A DNA stretch of 64,000 nucleotides from assembly GCA_030427965.1 (NCBI GenBank), contig JAUICD010000002.1:62001-126000 (forward strand). Reading direction: 5' to 3'. How positions within the stretch are numbered: the first letter of the stretch is position 1; every line of letters starts with the position of its first letter. Below, in pieces: positions 17,064 through 25,745 of this stretch. The position numbers and the translations under genes are program-made. This DNA is from Bdellovibrionia bacterium (GTDB lineage: Bacteria; Bdellovibrionota; Bdellovibrionia; Bdellovibrionales; JAUICD01). Below the pieces are notes generated by a model. That model saw only the letters and a list, made by a program, of their open reading frames with translations. It had not been told where the DNA came from and made no database searches.

Positions 17064-17622
17064 TTTCGCCCTTTTCCTTTTGAAGGTCAGCTAAGAGTCG
17101 GATCTCATTTCTGAGTTGAGTGATTTTATCAGTGGTCTCTTTGAGTCTGCGTCCCAAAACTTCCGCAAGTTCAAAAACAACCTTGACCCCTGTAGCTGGA
17201 CTTCGCTCTAAAATTTCAAGTAAATCAGGTTTAAAAAACCCAATAAGAAGCGTGTCTTCGGCGGCAGTTGCAGTTGCGCTTCTTCTTCCGTTTTCTTCAA
17301 CGAGAGAAATTTCACCAAAAAAATCACCTGAGATCAAACGAGTGACGAGAACTTTCTTTGTAGGTGCTTTGCCTGTGGGATCTGTATCGGTAATCGTAAT
17401 GTCGATACTTCCTTTGACAATGATATACATTCCGACACCAATTTCGCCTTGTTTGAAAATAACTTCATCGGCACGATAGTGTCTTTCGTGAACAATGTTT
17501 TCTACAAACTTCAGTTCTTTTTTGGAGAGCTTTCTAAATAGAAGGTTTTCACTCAGAATTGTCGTCAGAGTTCGATTCTTGGCGTCTCGTTTAAAAATGT
17601 TTTCCCAAAGATAATTTACCAT
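17053..17622 (-). CDS. Cyclic-nucleotide-binding (CNB) domain protein
   Basis: A 189-residue protein with one CNB/CAP-type sensor barrel (about residues 30-150): FKQGEIGVGMYIIVKGSIDI, then the phosphate-binding cassette SGDFFGEISLVEENGRRSATATA, close to the consensus FGExALL..RSAT with an intact E and R. After it comes a helical C-terminus with a coiled-coil look, not a winged helix, so it is not a CRP-type regulator. The ATG at 17622 overlaps the upstream TPR stop as ATGGTAA; a longer frame to 17703 lies inside that gene. It probably senses cAMP or c-di-GMP and acts on a partner. Confidence 0.85.
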   Translation of the reverse strand: MVNYLWENIFKRDAKNRTLTTILSENLLFRKLSKKELKFVENIVHERHYRADEVIFKQGEIGVGMYIIVKGSIDITITDTDPTGKAPTKKVLVTRLISGDFFGEISLVEENGRRSATATAAEDTLLIGFFKPDLLEILERSPATGVKVVFELAEVLGRRLKETTDKITQLRNEIRLLADLQKEKGESGK

Positions 17623-18392
17623 AAGTTTTTGCCAGAGGTGTGAATCAAGGTGTTTGTTTTTACCCAACCAGTGCCACCACCGGGGTATGTCACCTGTGCC
17701 CAATCTCCTTTTAATTGTTGCACAATTACCCCCGCTCCTTCAAACAAATCAAAAAGCGCCCCATAATCTTCGCCGGGTCCAGACATTGCGCTAACTCCTG
17801 AGGTAACAACGGTTGCTCGAGGAGACTTAAAGTCCTGGTGTTTGAAAAAAAGCAGGGAAAGAGAGAGAAGAAATCCCAAACCAAAGATGAGTAAACTCAA
17901 GGAGGGGCGAGGGGGTGTTTTCCCAAGTTTTAAGTTTTCAGTTCTCTTTGTAACGTAATTTAAGAAAATCCAACCCGTTCCTAAAAAGAAAATCAGAAGA
18001 AAAAGTAAAATGGATGAAAAGCTCAGATAAATGAGAATATTTGATCTGAGAGATTCTTGGAAACTGGTTTGATATGGAAGGCGTTGGTTGCCAATATTTT
18101 TTTGAATGTGTTTTAACGCCTCTTCTCCGGCAACAAGTGTGGGCTCCAGACTTAACGCTCTGCGCAGGTGCGCGATAGCTCGACCCACCTCGCCCAATCT
18201 ATACTCTGTGAGAGCAAGGTTATATAGTAGATGACTGTTGTTCGGATATTGCTCGTTGAGTTCAAGAAATGTTTCTTTGGCTTGAGCATAGTTTTTGGAG
18301 TTGTAGAACTGAATCCCTTTAGAAAATGGTTCTAACGGGCTTGAATTCGCTACAGTAGAGTATATGAAAAGAATAAAAAATAAATATCGCAT
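17616..18392 (-). CDS. TPR and SH3-like domain membrane protein (BatE-like)
   Basis: A 258-residue protein with four parts. A signal peptide occupies residues 1-18 (MRYLFFILFIYSTVANSS). Two or three TPR repeats follow (AIAHLRRALSLEP near 80). Two transmembrane helices lie near 125-145 and 168-185. A bacterial SH3 domain ends the chain (VTSGVSAMSGPGEDYGALF, GDWAQVTYPGGGTGWV). The order resembles BatE of Bacteroides and Leptospira, although no vWA gene is adjacent. SH3 domains often bind peptidoglycan. It heads an operon with the CNB protein and the AI-2E transporter. Confidence 0.8.
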   Translation of the reverse strand: MRYLFFILFIYSTVANSSPLEPFSKGIQFYNSKNYAQAKETFLELNEQYPNNSHLLYNLALTEYRLGEVGRAIAHLRRALSLEPTLVAGEEALKHIQKNIGNQRLPYQTSFQESLRSNILIYLSFSSILLFLLIFFLGTGWIFLNYVTKRTENLKLGKTPPRPSLSLLIFGLGFLLSLSLLFFKHQDFKSPRATVVTSGVSAMSGPGEDYGALFDLFEGAGVIVQQLKGDWAQVTYPGGGTGWVKTNTLIHTSGKNLW

Positions 18393-18462
18393 TCTTTTAA
18401 GTTAATGAGTTATGTGGGGATTTGTAAATCAATAAAATTTTGACCCTATTTGGAGGTCCTAA

Positions 18463-19842
18463 GTGTCACTGATTGGCCATGAAATAAGAAAATCATCAGA
18501 ATTCAATAAGAGTGTAGAAAATCTTGTTCATAGTGTTCAAGAGCAGAATAATAAAATCACAGAAATTCGACCTCCAAAAGACCCAAATGTACAAAAAAAC
18601 AACGAACTCTGTGAAAAAGTTCATGCACTTCGTGGGCGTCCTCTTTTTTATAAGTACGTTGGAACAGGTGCTGGAAATGGACCGTATGTTGAACTTGAAG
18701 ACGGTTCAGTTAAAATGGACCTTATCAATGGAATTGGAATTCATATTATGGGGCATGGGCACCCTGGTGTTATGAGGGCAGCGATCGAAGGTGCAACGGC
18801 TGACGTTATCATGCAGGGAAATCTGCAACTCAATAATGAATGGATCCGGCTTTCTGAAAAACTTGTTTCCATTGCTTCAAAAAACTCTCGACTCAAACAC
18901 TGTTGGATCACAACATCAGGCTCGATGGCGAACGAAAATGCTTTAAAAATGGCGCGCCAAAAAAACTCACCTGCGAGAAAAATCCTATCTATGTTTAATG
19001 AATTTGCAGGACGAACAACAATGATGACTGAAATCAGTGACAACCCTGCATACAAAGTGGGCTTACCCACTTATGACGAAGTGTTGAGAGTTCCGTTTTA
19101 TGAAAAAACAGATGTCAAATCATCAGAAAAAGCATTGGAGATTGTAAAAAAGCATATTGATGAAAACAAAGGTAACATTGCAGCCTTTGCATTTGAGCCG
19201 ATGTTGGGAGAGGGTGGGTATAAAGTAGCTCCACGAGATTACTTTGTTCCTATTCTTGAAGAGTGTAAGAAAAATAATATTGCTGTTTGGGCTGATGAAA
19301 TTCAAACATTTTGCAGAACGGGTGAAATGTTTGCTTTTGAAAAAATTGGCTTTGGTGAGTATGTGGACCTTTGTACGGTGGCTAAGACAATTCAGATTGG
19401 CGCAACGCTCTACACAGAGGACTACAACCCAAATCCAGGTTTGATTGCAGGAACCTTTGCGGGAGCAACTTCGCAGCTCACAGCAGGGTATGAAATTTTG
19501 AGAACTTTGACAGAAGATGGATATCTTGGAAAAAGTGGAAAAATTCAAAAAATCCATGATGAATTTGTGGGTATGCTCAATGAGTTAAATGAAACGACAT
19601 GCAAAGGGAAGTTAAGAGATGCTGGTGGACTGGGTTTGATGATTGCAGTCACTCCATTTGATGGTGAAAAGGATCAACAGATTTCTCTACTTAAAAAACT
19701 CTATGAAAATGGAGTTATTGCATTTGGCTGTGGGCGTGATCCGTTTCGAATTCGTTTCCTGGTGCCAGCTATTATGACAAATGATGATATTCGGGTTGTG
19801 AAATCGGTACTTGAAAAATCCATGCAGGAGACGGGTGTATAA
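18463..19842 (+). CDS. Class-III PLP-dependent aminotransferase
   Basis: A 459-residue PLP enzyme of the ornithine/acetylornithine aminotransferase group. The cofactor aspartate pair is D278-E279 (WADEIQTFCRTG) and the Schiff-base lysine is K308 (TVAKTIQIGATL). TTSGSMANENALKMAR near 155 is the phosphate-binding loop. The GTG start has GGAGG ten bases upstream. The next gene is an AstD-like dehydrogenase starting one base before this stop codon ends. That pairing suggests the aminotransferase step of arginine or ornithine catabolism (AstC-like). The N-terminal 60 residues are longer than in AstC, so the substrate is uncertain. Confidence 0.82.
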   Translation: MSLIGHEIRKSSEFNKSVENLVHSVQEQNNKITEIRPPKDPNVQKNNELCEKVHALRGRPLFYKYVGTGAGNGPYVELEDGSVKMDLINGIGIHIMGHGHPGVMRAAIEGATADVIMQGNLQLNNEWIRLSEKLVSIASKNSRLKHCWITTSGSMANENALKMARQKNSPARKILSMFNEFAGRTTMMTEISDNPAYKVGLPTYDEVLRVPFYEKTDVKSSEKALEIVKKHIDENKGNIAAFAFEPMLGEGGYKVAPRDYFVPILEECKKNNIAVWADEIQTFCRTGEMFAFEKIGFGEYVDLCTVAKTIQIGATLYTEDYNPNPGLIAGTFAGATSQLTAGYEILRTLTEDGYLGKSGKIQKIHDEFVGMLNELNETTCKGKLRDAGGLGLMIAVTPFDGEKDQQISLLKKLYENGVIAFGCGRDPFRIRFLVPAIMTNDDIRVVKSVLEKSMQETGV

Positions 19843-21347
19843 TGGAAGATAAAACAATTGAATTCTTAGGTGATTATATCAATGGTGAATTTGTTAAAGC
19901 CACAAAGAGTGATGGGAAATGGACAAAGAAGAGTCCATCAAACCTCAAAGATGAAGTTATACACATAGAATGCAAGTATGACCATATTGACCAGGCTTGT
20001 AAGTCTGCTCAAGAGGCATTCATTGATTGGGCGGAACTTCCTGCAAGTCAAAGATTTGAATACTTAAACAAGCTGAAAGAGCTTTATGCCAAACACAAAG
20101 AGGAGCTTGCAACACTTATTGCAAGAGAGACTGGTAAACCTATGTGGGAATCCCTTACAGAGGCTCAGGCAATGGTTGGGAAGATTGATATTACAATCAA
20201 TGAGTCTATGAAGTTGGTTCAAGATGTGATTTTGCCAGAAGCTTTACCTGGCGTGACAGGCCGAACTCATTTTAAACCAAGGGGTGCACTTGTTGTTCTT
20301 GGGCCATACAACTTTCCAGGGCACTTACCAAATGGACATATTGTTCCAGCACTTGCTACTGGAAACACTGTTGTGTTTAAGCCTTCTGAGCTGACACCAG
20401 CTGTGGGTCAGTTTATGACATCTCTTGTAGATCAAGCCGGATTTCCACCAGGGGTTTTCAATTTAGTCCAGGGTGAGGGTGAAACAGGCAAAAGACTTTG
20501 TAAACACGAGTCCATTGATGGAATTTTATTTACAGGTTCTTACGAAACGGGCCTGAGAATTGAACAGGAAACACTTTCACATTTTTGGAAAATCCGTGCT
20601 CTTGAGATGGGTGGAAAAAATGCATCTATTGTATGGAAAGACACAAATTTAAGAAAAGCCATTTATGAAAACTTGGTGGGATCTTTTATTTCAGCAGGGC
20701 AAAGGTGTTCTTGCACAAGTCGGATACTTGTTCATAGAGACATCGCAGATGAATTTACAGATAGGTTTTATGAGGCGGCCAAAAAATTGGTTGTAGGCCA
20801 CTGGCGAAACAACCCTTTTATGGGACCACTTATCAGTGAGGACTCTGTTGAAAAGTATGTGAGGTATCAGGGTATGGCCAATCGTGAGGGGGCTGAAAAC
20901 CTAATGCGTGGAAAACCTTTGGAATTTGATCCTGGTGGTCACTATGTAACACCTAGTATTCATCTGGTGGATAAATATCGAGAAAATTCAGTTTATCAAA
21001 AGAGTGAAATTTTTGGGCCAAATGTTGCGATTTATAAAGTGGATGATTACGACCAAGCTCTTCATATAAATAACTCAACAGGGTTTGGCCTTGTGATGTC
21101 TCTTTTTAGCGAAGATGAGGCTCTCTATGAAAAGGCAATGAGTCGCGCGAAGGTGGGCTTAGTTAATTGGAATCGATCTACAGTGGGGGCAAGTTCAAAG
21201 CTTCCATTTGGTGGAATGGGTAAATCTGGAAACAACAATCCATCGGCTCACTTTGCGGTTTATTACTGCTCAGTTCCTGTTGCGAGCTTAATTGATAAAA
21301 CGGAGTTTGATACCAATAAGATACTGCCCGGTGTGGTTTACTCGTAG
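19842..21347 (+). CDS. astD: AstD-like (succinylglutamate-semialdehyde) dehydrogenase
   Basis: NAD-dependent aldehyde dehydrogenase of 501 residues. The catalytic pair is E255 (ALEMGGKN) and C289 (GQRCSC), 34 residues apart as in the superfamily. The segment VLGPYNFPGHLPNGHIVPAL followed by VVFKPSELTP is characteristic of AstD, which oxidises succinylglutamate semialdehyde to succinylglutamate in arginine breakdown. It is translationally coupled to the aminotransferase. AstA, AstB and AstE are not in this window, so the full pathway is unproven. Confidence 0.85.
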   Translation: MEDKTIEFLGDYINGEFVKATKSDGKWTKKSPSNLKDEVIHIECKYDHIDQACKSAQEAFIDWAELPASQRFEYLNKLKELYAKHKEELATLIARETGKPMWESLTEAQAMVGKIDITINESMKLVQDVILPEALPGVTGRTHFKPRGALVVLGPYNFPGHLPNGHIVPALATGNTVVFKPSELTPAVGQFMTSLVDQAGFPPGVFNLVQGEGETGKRLCKHESIDGILFTGSYETGLRIEQETLSHFWKIRALEMGGKNASIVWKDTNLRKAIYENLVGSFISAGQRCSCTSRILVHRDIADEFTDRFYEAAKKLVVGHWRNNPFMGPLISEDSVEKYVRYQGMANREGAENLMRGKPLEFDPGGHYVTPSIHLVDKYRENSVYQKSEIFGPNVAIYKVDDYDQALHINNSTGFGLVMSLFSEDEALYEKAMSRAKVGLVNWNRSTVGASSKLPFGGMGKSGNNNPSAHFAVYYCSVPVASLIDKTEFDTNKILPGVVYS

Positions 21348-21355
21348 GACAAGAG

Positions 21356-22414
21356 ATGTTGGGGAAACGCGTCTTTTCAGTTCTTCTTTTTCTAGGCTTA
21401 GTCGCTTTGCTTTATGGAGTATGGCAGGGACTGAGCTTTCTCTTATCTCCACCTGGAGAGGAATCTCAGAAAATCGTATTTGAAGTGAAGCCAGGGGAGT
21501 CTCTTTATTCAATTTCTCGAAATCTAAAAGAAAAAGGAATGCTGAATGATATTCGAAAGTTTGTTTGGCTGGCAAGACTTCAGGGAAAATCAGAGTCCGT
21601 GAAAACGGGTGAGTATAAAATTCATGCTGGTATGACTCCCTCACGGCTATTAAAAGAAATAACTGAAGGTGTGAGTGTTGGCCGTCGTGTGACGATCCAA
21701 GAGGGAATCAACATTTATGACATTGCTGATATTCTAGAAAAAAATGGGATGGCCAATAAGGGTGAGTTTCTAATTCTCTGCCATGACCAAGAGTTTATTC
21801 ATTCTTTGCTGGGAGAGAGGTTAAGGAGTCTTGAGGGATATTTGTTTCCTGAAACTTATCAGTTTACAAAGTATGCAGGGGTAAGAAAAATCATTGAAGT
21901 TATGGTAAGGCGATTTTTAAAGGTCTACGATGAGACGATTCCTAAAGCTGTAAACTTCAATCGTCACCAGATTGTGACCTTTGCAAGTCTTATTGAGAAA
22001 GAGACAGGGGCTCCAGAAGAAAGACCTCAAATTTCCTCTGTTTTTCATAATAGACTCAAAAAAAAGATGAGACTTCAAACAGACCCGACAATTCTTTATG
22101 GTCTATTGGTATCAACTGGAAAGATGTTAAAAAACATCAAGAAAAAACACATCACTCAAAAAAACCCTTACAACACATACACAATTCACGGGTTGCCCCC
22201 GGGGCCGATTGCAAATCCTGGACGTGAGTCTTTACGTGCTGTGGTTTATCCAGACAAAACAGAATACCTTTATTTCGTGAGTCGAAATGATGGAACACAT
22301 TATTTTTCTAAAACCTATGAAGAACACAACAAAGCAGTTCGTAAGTTCCAGCTAGATCGATCTGCCAGAAAAAACAAATCTTGGCGAGATCTAAAAAAGA
22401 ACACAAGCCCTTGA
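21356..22414 (+). CDS. mltG: Endolytic murein transglycosylase MltG
   Basis: Inner-membrane enzyme that cleaves nascent glycan strands and sets peptidoglycan chain length. Residues 7-30 are the single membrane anchor. A LysM-like segment follows (FEVKPGESLYSISRNLKEKG). The catalytic glutamate is E214 in SLIEKETG, equivalent to E218 of E. coli. QTDPTILYGL and YNTYTIHGLPPGPIANPG complete the YceG signature. It begins eight bases after astD and ends at a strong terminator, so the three genes likely share a transcript. Confidence 0.95.
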   Translation: MLGKRVFSVLLFLGLVALLYGVWQGLSFLLSPPGEESQKIVFEVKPGESLYSISRNLKEKGMLNDIRKFVWLARLQGKSESVKTGEYKIHAGMTPSRLLKEITEGVSVGRRVTIQEGINIYDIADILEKNGMANKGEFLILCHDQEFIHSLLGERLRSLEGYLFPETYQFTKYAGVRKIIEVMVRRFLKVYDETIPKAVNFNRHQIVTFASLIEKETGAPEERPQISSVFHNRLKKKMRLQTDPTILYGLLVSTGKMLKNIKKKHITQKNPYNTYTIHGLPPGPIANPGRESLRAVVYPDKTEYLYFVSRNDGTHYFSKTYEEHNKAVRKFQLDRSARKNKSWRDLKKNTSP

Positions 22415-22442
22415 AATCCCAATTATAGCAGGCTTGTTTTTT
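22403..22442 (+). terminator. Intrinsic terminator of mltG
   Basis: ACAAGCC (22403-22409) pairs with GGCTTGT (22431-22437), followed by T residues to 22442. The left arm overlaps the final mltG codons and the loop is long (21 bases), with the stop codon in it. Confidence 0.65.
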
Positions 22443-22496
22443 ATCTACTTATTTCTATGAAATTTGAAGCCTAAACTTTTAAAGAATTAATGATGT

Positions 22497-22521
22497 AAAA
22501 ACCCTGTTTTTTCCAACAGGG
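22497..22521 (-). terminator. Intrinsic terminator of the minus-strand secreted protein gene
   Basis: On the minus strand CCCTG (22521-22517) pairs with CAGGG (22506-22502) across a ten-base A-rich loop and is followed by five T residues (22501-22497). It lies 50 bases beyond the stop codon of the gene at 22571-23014. Confidence 0.6.
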
Positions 22522-22570
22522 CCATTTCTTTTGGAGAGCCTCCAAGTGGAAGCTCCCATAAATAAGTCTC

Positions 22571-23014
22571 TTAGAGATTGCATTCAATTCTTGTAACGGG
22601 GTGGCTACCGGGGTAAGCAAATGGGTAGTGTCTTCCTTCACAAATCAGAGTGTTGTTTTGCGACCAACATCTTTGGTAAGTTCTACTGCCAATACCGGAT
22701 GCAGTATTGCTACCGGCACAGTAAATAGAAGCATAACAGTTAGAGGAAAAGCCTCCCCCACCACTATCACAGTTTATACTAAAGTAGCTGTCTCCAAAGT
22801 ATTTGGTTGTAGTCCCATCGGATTTTGGGCCAGTGTGTAAGTTGGGGAAATTTGATAGGTGTTCTGGTGTGCACGTACCCGGCAATGCACATGTAATTGA
22901 ATGAGGAGGTTCATAAGGGTCTTCGTGATCGCCACAACTATCAATAATCTGAATCGCATGAGCTTGAGTTAAACTAAAAACTGTAATTAAACATATAAAA
23001 AGTATTCGATACAT
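22571..23014 (-). CDS. Small cysteine-rich secreted protein
   Basis: A 147-residue protein with a signal peptide (MYRILFICLITVFSLTQAHA). The mature chain has ten cysteines, consistent with several disulfides in the periplasm or outside the cell. No domain is recognised. Its C-terminus (PFAYPGSHPVTRIECNL) resembles that of the secreted protein at 44260-44742 (YAYPPARGWTLIRVED), and both have about the same size, signal peptide and cysteine content, so the two may be distant paralogs. GGAGGCAATATG is its ribosome site. Confidence 0.65.
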   Translation of the reverse strand: MYRILFICLITVFSLTQAHAIQIIDSCGDHEDPYEPPHSITCALPGTCTPEHLSNFPNLHTGPKSDGTTTKYFGDSYFSINCDSGGGGFSSNCYASIYCAGSNTASGIGSRTYQRCWSQNNTLICEGRHYPFAYPGSHPVTRIECNL

Positions 23015-23186
23015 ATTGCCTCCAAAGAATCCACACGGGATGGTTAACGTTCAAGCTAGTCATCGGTCCAGGGTGGGGTTTTCTTTAGAAATTTACAGGA
23101 ACGTATTGATTCACCAAGATATAAGGGGATATAGATCTTTTGTGAGACGTATTTGTTAGTTTTTCAAAATAGATGCAGATAAATAA

Positions 23187-23243
23187 ATCTACTTACATTG
23201 ATCCCTCATTCCGCTCCTTGACGGAATCTACTTACGTTGATCC
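23187..23243. repeat. 39-bp-period partial tandem duplication
   Basis: ATCTACTTACATTGATCC at 23187-23204 recurs as ATCTACTTACGTTGATCC at 23226-23243 with one mismatch, offset by 39 bases (13 codons). On the minus strand it duplicates the coding end of the PilZ-like fragment (INVSRF), so a stop codon now separates the two copies. Confidence 0.7.
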
Positions 23244-23420
23244 TCTTGTCTGAAATTACAAAGGAGGTCCGATAGACTTCAGCGTGTTCTAACGGCACCA
23301 AGATCGGGGCTGAAAAGCTCAGGCCCTGTGAAGCAACACGGATGTAGTTATTGGTTTTGGAAAAAGGTTGACCTTTTTCAAGTAGGCCATAAGTTTTGAG
23401 GTCAATAAATAGATTTAAGG
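23206..23420 (-). pseudogene. PilZ-like gene remnant
   Basis: The minus strand encodes a protein-like segment (KTNNYIRVASQGLSFSAPIL, then VPLEHAEVYRTSFVIS) with the look of a PilZ c-di-GMP-binding domain core (nISxxGLsFsap..pL). The frame continues upstream only as antisense of the racemase gene. The N-terminal half, including the RxxxR arginine motif, is missing. Truncation by deletion or replacement is the simplest reading. PilZ assignment rests on a short pattern. Confidence 0.4.
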
Positions 23421-23429
23421 ATGGTGAAT

Positions 23430-24161
23430 ATGAAAACGATAGGCATAGTAGCTCATAGTTTTGAGGGTGGTAACCTCTGTTTTTTAACAGCTTGTAGGGA
23501 AGGTGGAAAAAAACTAGGTCCTCATATGCACCCAAATATAATCATGAGTGCTATTCCTATGGGGTTGAGCATGCCGGGTTGGGAAAATGACGAGTATACC
23601 GAAGTTGCAAAATATTTATCTCATGGTGTAAAGCAGGTAAAAGATGCTGGAGCCGATTTTTATGTTTGTCCTGATAACACGGCTCATATTGTGCTAGAAA
23701 AAATCGCATCAGACTTACCTATACCAGGCTTACATATAGCAGATGTTGTGTGCCATGAAATACTTCGTTCTGGGTGGAAAAAAATTGGTCTTCTTGGAAC
23801 AAAGTGGACGATGACAGGGCCCGTTTATGAAAAAGCTTTTGCAAAAAGAAACCTGCAAAGGGTTATACCAAATGAGAATACGAGAAATAAAATAAATTCA
23901 TTGATTTTTGAGGAGCTCTGTCAGGGAATTTTTAATCAGACAACGACTGACGTTTTTCTGAATGCAATTGAGGAACTCAAGAAGGGTGGGGCTGAATGTG
24001 TGATCTTGGGGTGTACTGAGATACCTTTAATAGTGACTTCAAAAAATTCGACACTTCCCACACTTGATTCGACCAGATTGTTAGCCAAATATGCAGTTCT
24101 TGAGGCTATAAGAGCAGAACCACTATCTTCAGACAAAAACTGGGTTCAAGTGAGCCACTAA
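23430..24161 (+). CDS. Aspartate/glutamate racemase family protein
   Basis: A 243-residue cofactor-independent racemase of the Asp/Glu/hydantoin family. The two catalytic cysteines sit in the expected places: C80 (VCPDNTAH) and C195 (LGCTEIPL). GLLGTKWTMTGPVYEKAF is also typical of aspartate racemases. The first cysteine context is CPDNTAH rather than the commoner CNTAH, so the substrate may differ. The ATG at 23430 is nine bases after AAGG; an ATG at 23421 is less well placed. The gene stands alone, beside a degraded PilZ-like fragment. Confidence 0.85.
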   Translation: MKTIGIVAHSFEGGNLCFLTACREGGKKLGPHMHPNIIMSAIPMGLSMPGWENDEYTEVAKYLSHGVKQVKDAGADFYVCPDNTAHIVLEKIASDLPIPGLHIADVVCHEILRSGWKKIGLLGTKWTMTGPVYEKAFAKRNLQRVIPNENTRNKINSLIFEELCQGIFNQTTTDVFLNAIEELKKGGAECVILGCTEIPLIVTSKNSTLPTLDSTRLLAKYAVLEAIRAEPLSSDKNWVQVSH

Positions 24162-24201
24162 GCTCCCGGGTTTTCTTTGCCCTCTTGAGCATTTAAAATT
24201 G
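24152..24201. repeat. Copy A of a diverged 50-bp repeat
   Basis: This stretch, overlapping the racemase stop codon, resembles 25510-25557 over its whole length (about 80% by eye, with a two-base gap). Shared blocks are CCAC, TCCCGG, TCTTGAG and TAAAA. The two copies bracket the hypothetical gene at 24592-25425. Confidence 0.4.
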
Positions 24202-24591
24202 TGAGGGTTTGGCCCAGATTTGGTGCTTTTTGCTAAGTGGGGCCCTGAGAGGATCGGATTTTGAGTGTCAAAGCTCTAGACAAATTAAATCACGAGGTGG
24301 CCCTAGTTTTTAGTTCATGCTTTAAATGACTATTTTGGAACCTGGATGTAAAACTATCAAACAAATTGTCGTTGTTACTGACTGGCTTACTGTCTTCTAA
24401 AGCGGTGAATTTGGCTCAGCTCAAAATTAAACTGACTTTGTGGCTTGGTCTGTCTTTTGAATATAAGAGGTCTGAAAAGACCGTTTTATCCTTTAAAGGC
24501 TTTAAAAATAGGAACAGAATCTCCTAGAGAAATAGAACGGTATTTACGATTGTGAGAAGATAACTCCTCGTGGAGTGGAGGAATATTGGGA
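24162..24591. other. 430-base intergenic stretch
   Basis: No ORF with a ribosome site was found on either strand. It begins with the 50-bp repeat copy A, then a possible weak hairpin (CCCTC near 24180 with GAGGG near 24204). It ends with a strong purine-rich ribosome site (GGAGTGGAGG, 24572-24581) for the next gene. No promoter could be called with confidence. Confidence 0.5.
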
Positions 24592-25425
24592 TTGAATATA
24601 AAAGGACTTTTCGTCGCCCTTTTCATCTTTGTGTTAAGTAGTAGTGCCTTTGGGTTTATCAAATGGTCTCACGACGAGGACAAGACTTCAGACAAAGTGA
24701 TTGATGATTCTTCGTTGGTTTTTGTATGTGACCTCACGGATCAGATCGAGGAAATCTTTCATAGAGATCACCTAGCGAGATACAACGTGGTGGTAAACAC
24801 TCAAGGAGAATATTTAGGAACATTCATCTACCAATTGTCGGACAATTTAATACCTCAGGGGTTTCTTGTTGAAGAATATGCAGAAAAAGAAGGTTATTAT
24901 CAGAATGCTGATGGGTTGTTGAACTATTTGAGAAAGGCCAGAATAAAAGGGCCATTTGGGTTTAACGACATTAGAAGTTTCGAAAGGGGACTTTTACAAT
25001 GCAACAACATATTTCCATGCACTATATTTGCCAATGAAAAAGATGAGAGAATAAACAGTCTTATTGAGGATACCCTCTCATACATTGAACTCCACCGGGA
25101 CTCGTCTTTTAAGTTGATCCGAGTGGCGCTAAACAGCAGGCAACGCAGAGCTTTGGATTTTTCAAGATATATCGGATTTCACCTTGTTGATGACGTTATG
25201 ATGGATCAATATGATTTTGGGAACTACCTCTGGGGAGCAGCTCTTAGTAGGTTAGGGGTTTCCATGGCAATGACTTCTTTTGGCTCAGAGATGAACGGTT
25301 TTTTCAACACTTGTCGGCAGAATGACTGTTTCGGAATTATATTTAAGGGAGATAGTGATAGAGACCAAGGTGCGATTCGAATGGGATTCTACAGTCGATT
25401 TGGAAGACGTCAGGCAGAGGATTAA
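24592..25425 (+). CDS. Hypothetical secreted protein
   Basis: A 277-residue protein of unknown family. The signal peptide MNIKGLFVALFIFVLSSSAF ends in AFG. The TTG at 24592 is ten bases from GGAGG and preferred; a TTG at 24586 would add two residues. The mature chain has cysteines at about 47, 136, 141 and near the end (CRQNDC), probably disulfide-bonded. No catalytic motif is recognised. It is an isolated gene bracketed by a diverged short repeat, and converges on the minus-strand gene at 25746. Confidence 0.65.
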   Translation: MNIKGLFVALFIFVLSSSAFGFIKWSHDEDKTSDKVIDDSSLVFVCDLTDQIEEIFHRDHLARYNVVVNTQGEYLGTFIYQLSDNLIPQGFLVEEYAEKEGYYQNADGLLNYLRKARIKGPFGFNDIRSFERGLLQCNNIFPCTIFANEKDERINSLIEDTLSYIELHRDSSFKLIRVALNSRQRRALDFSRYIGFHLVDDVMMDQYDFGNYLWGAALSRLGVSMAMTSFGSEMNGFFNTCRQNDCFGIIFKGDSDRDQGAIRMGFYSRFGRRQAED

Positions 25426-25745
25426 ATATTTTTCCTAATTATTAATTAGCTTCTGCAATTAGCCATCTGTCAGAATATTTAAAAAATATAAAACACATAA
25501 AGAGATTCAGATCCACCAAGTTCCCGGCTTTTTTACCTTCTTGAGTCTCTAAAACTGAAACAAACTTCTCTAAATACTTAAAACAAGGACTATAAAAACG
25601 AGAGGGTGAAGTGGGCCAAATGTTTAAAATGAAAGTTGGGCACGTGACCAGCGCTCAAATTTTTCAACACTTAAATATTAAGAGGGGACGATTGCAGTGT
25701 CCGCCATGTGGCTTGTATTGAGATATATAATGATTGCTTTGTGGT
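25426..25745. other. 320-base convergent intergenic stretch
   Basis: AT-rich spacer between convergent genes. It contains a small palindromic hairpin (CTAATT/AATTAG at 25435-25449, no T-run), repeat copy B at 25510-25557, and nothing with coding character. Confidence 0.5.
25510..25557. repeat. Copy B of a diverged 50-bp repeat
   Basis: Second copy of the element at 24152-24201, in the same orientation and 1.36 kb downstream. It lacks two bases in the T-rich centre. Its origin is unknown; it could be a decayed insertion scar or a recombination footprint. Confidence 0.4.

Larger units (their letters stand above)
23015..23429. other. Gene-poor stretch with a decayed reading frame and a duplication
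   Basis: Between the divergent secreted-protein gene and the racemase lie about 400 bases without an intact gene. The half near the racemase holds a minus-strand PilZ-like fragment (23206-23420) and a 39-bp partial tandem duplication. The first 190 bases are AT-rich and should contain the promoter of the gene at 22571-23014, but no convincing -35/-10 pair was found. Confidence 0.5.

Noticed and set aside
23206..23535. A 109-residue minus-strand ORF as an intact gene
   Set aside because: Its first third is antisense to the racemase and has no ribosome site. Only the part below 23420 looks protein-like, so it was kept as a remnant.
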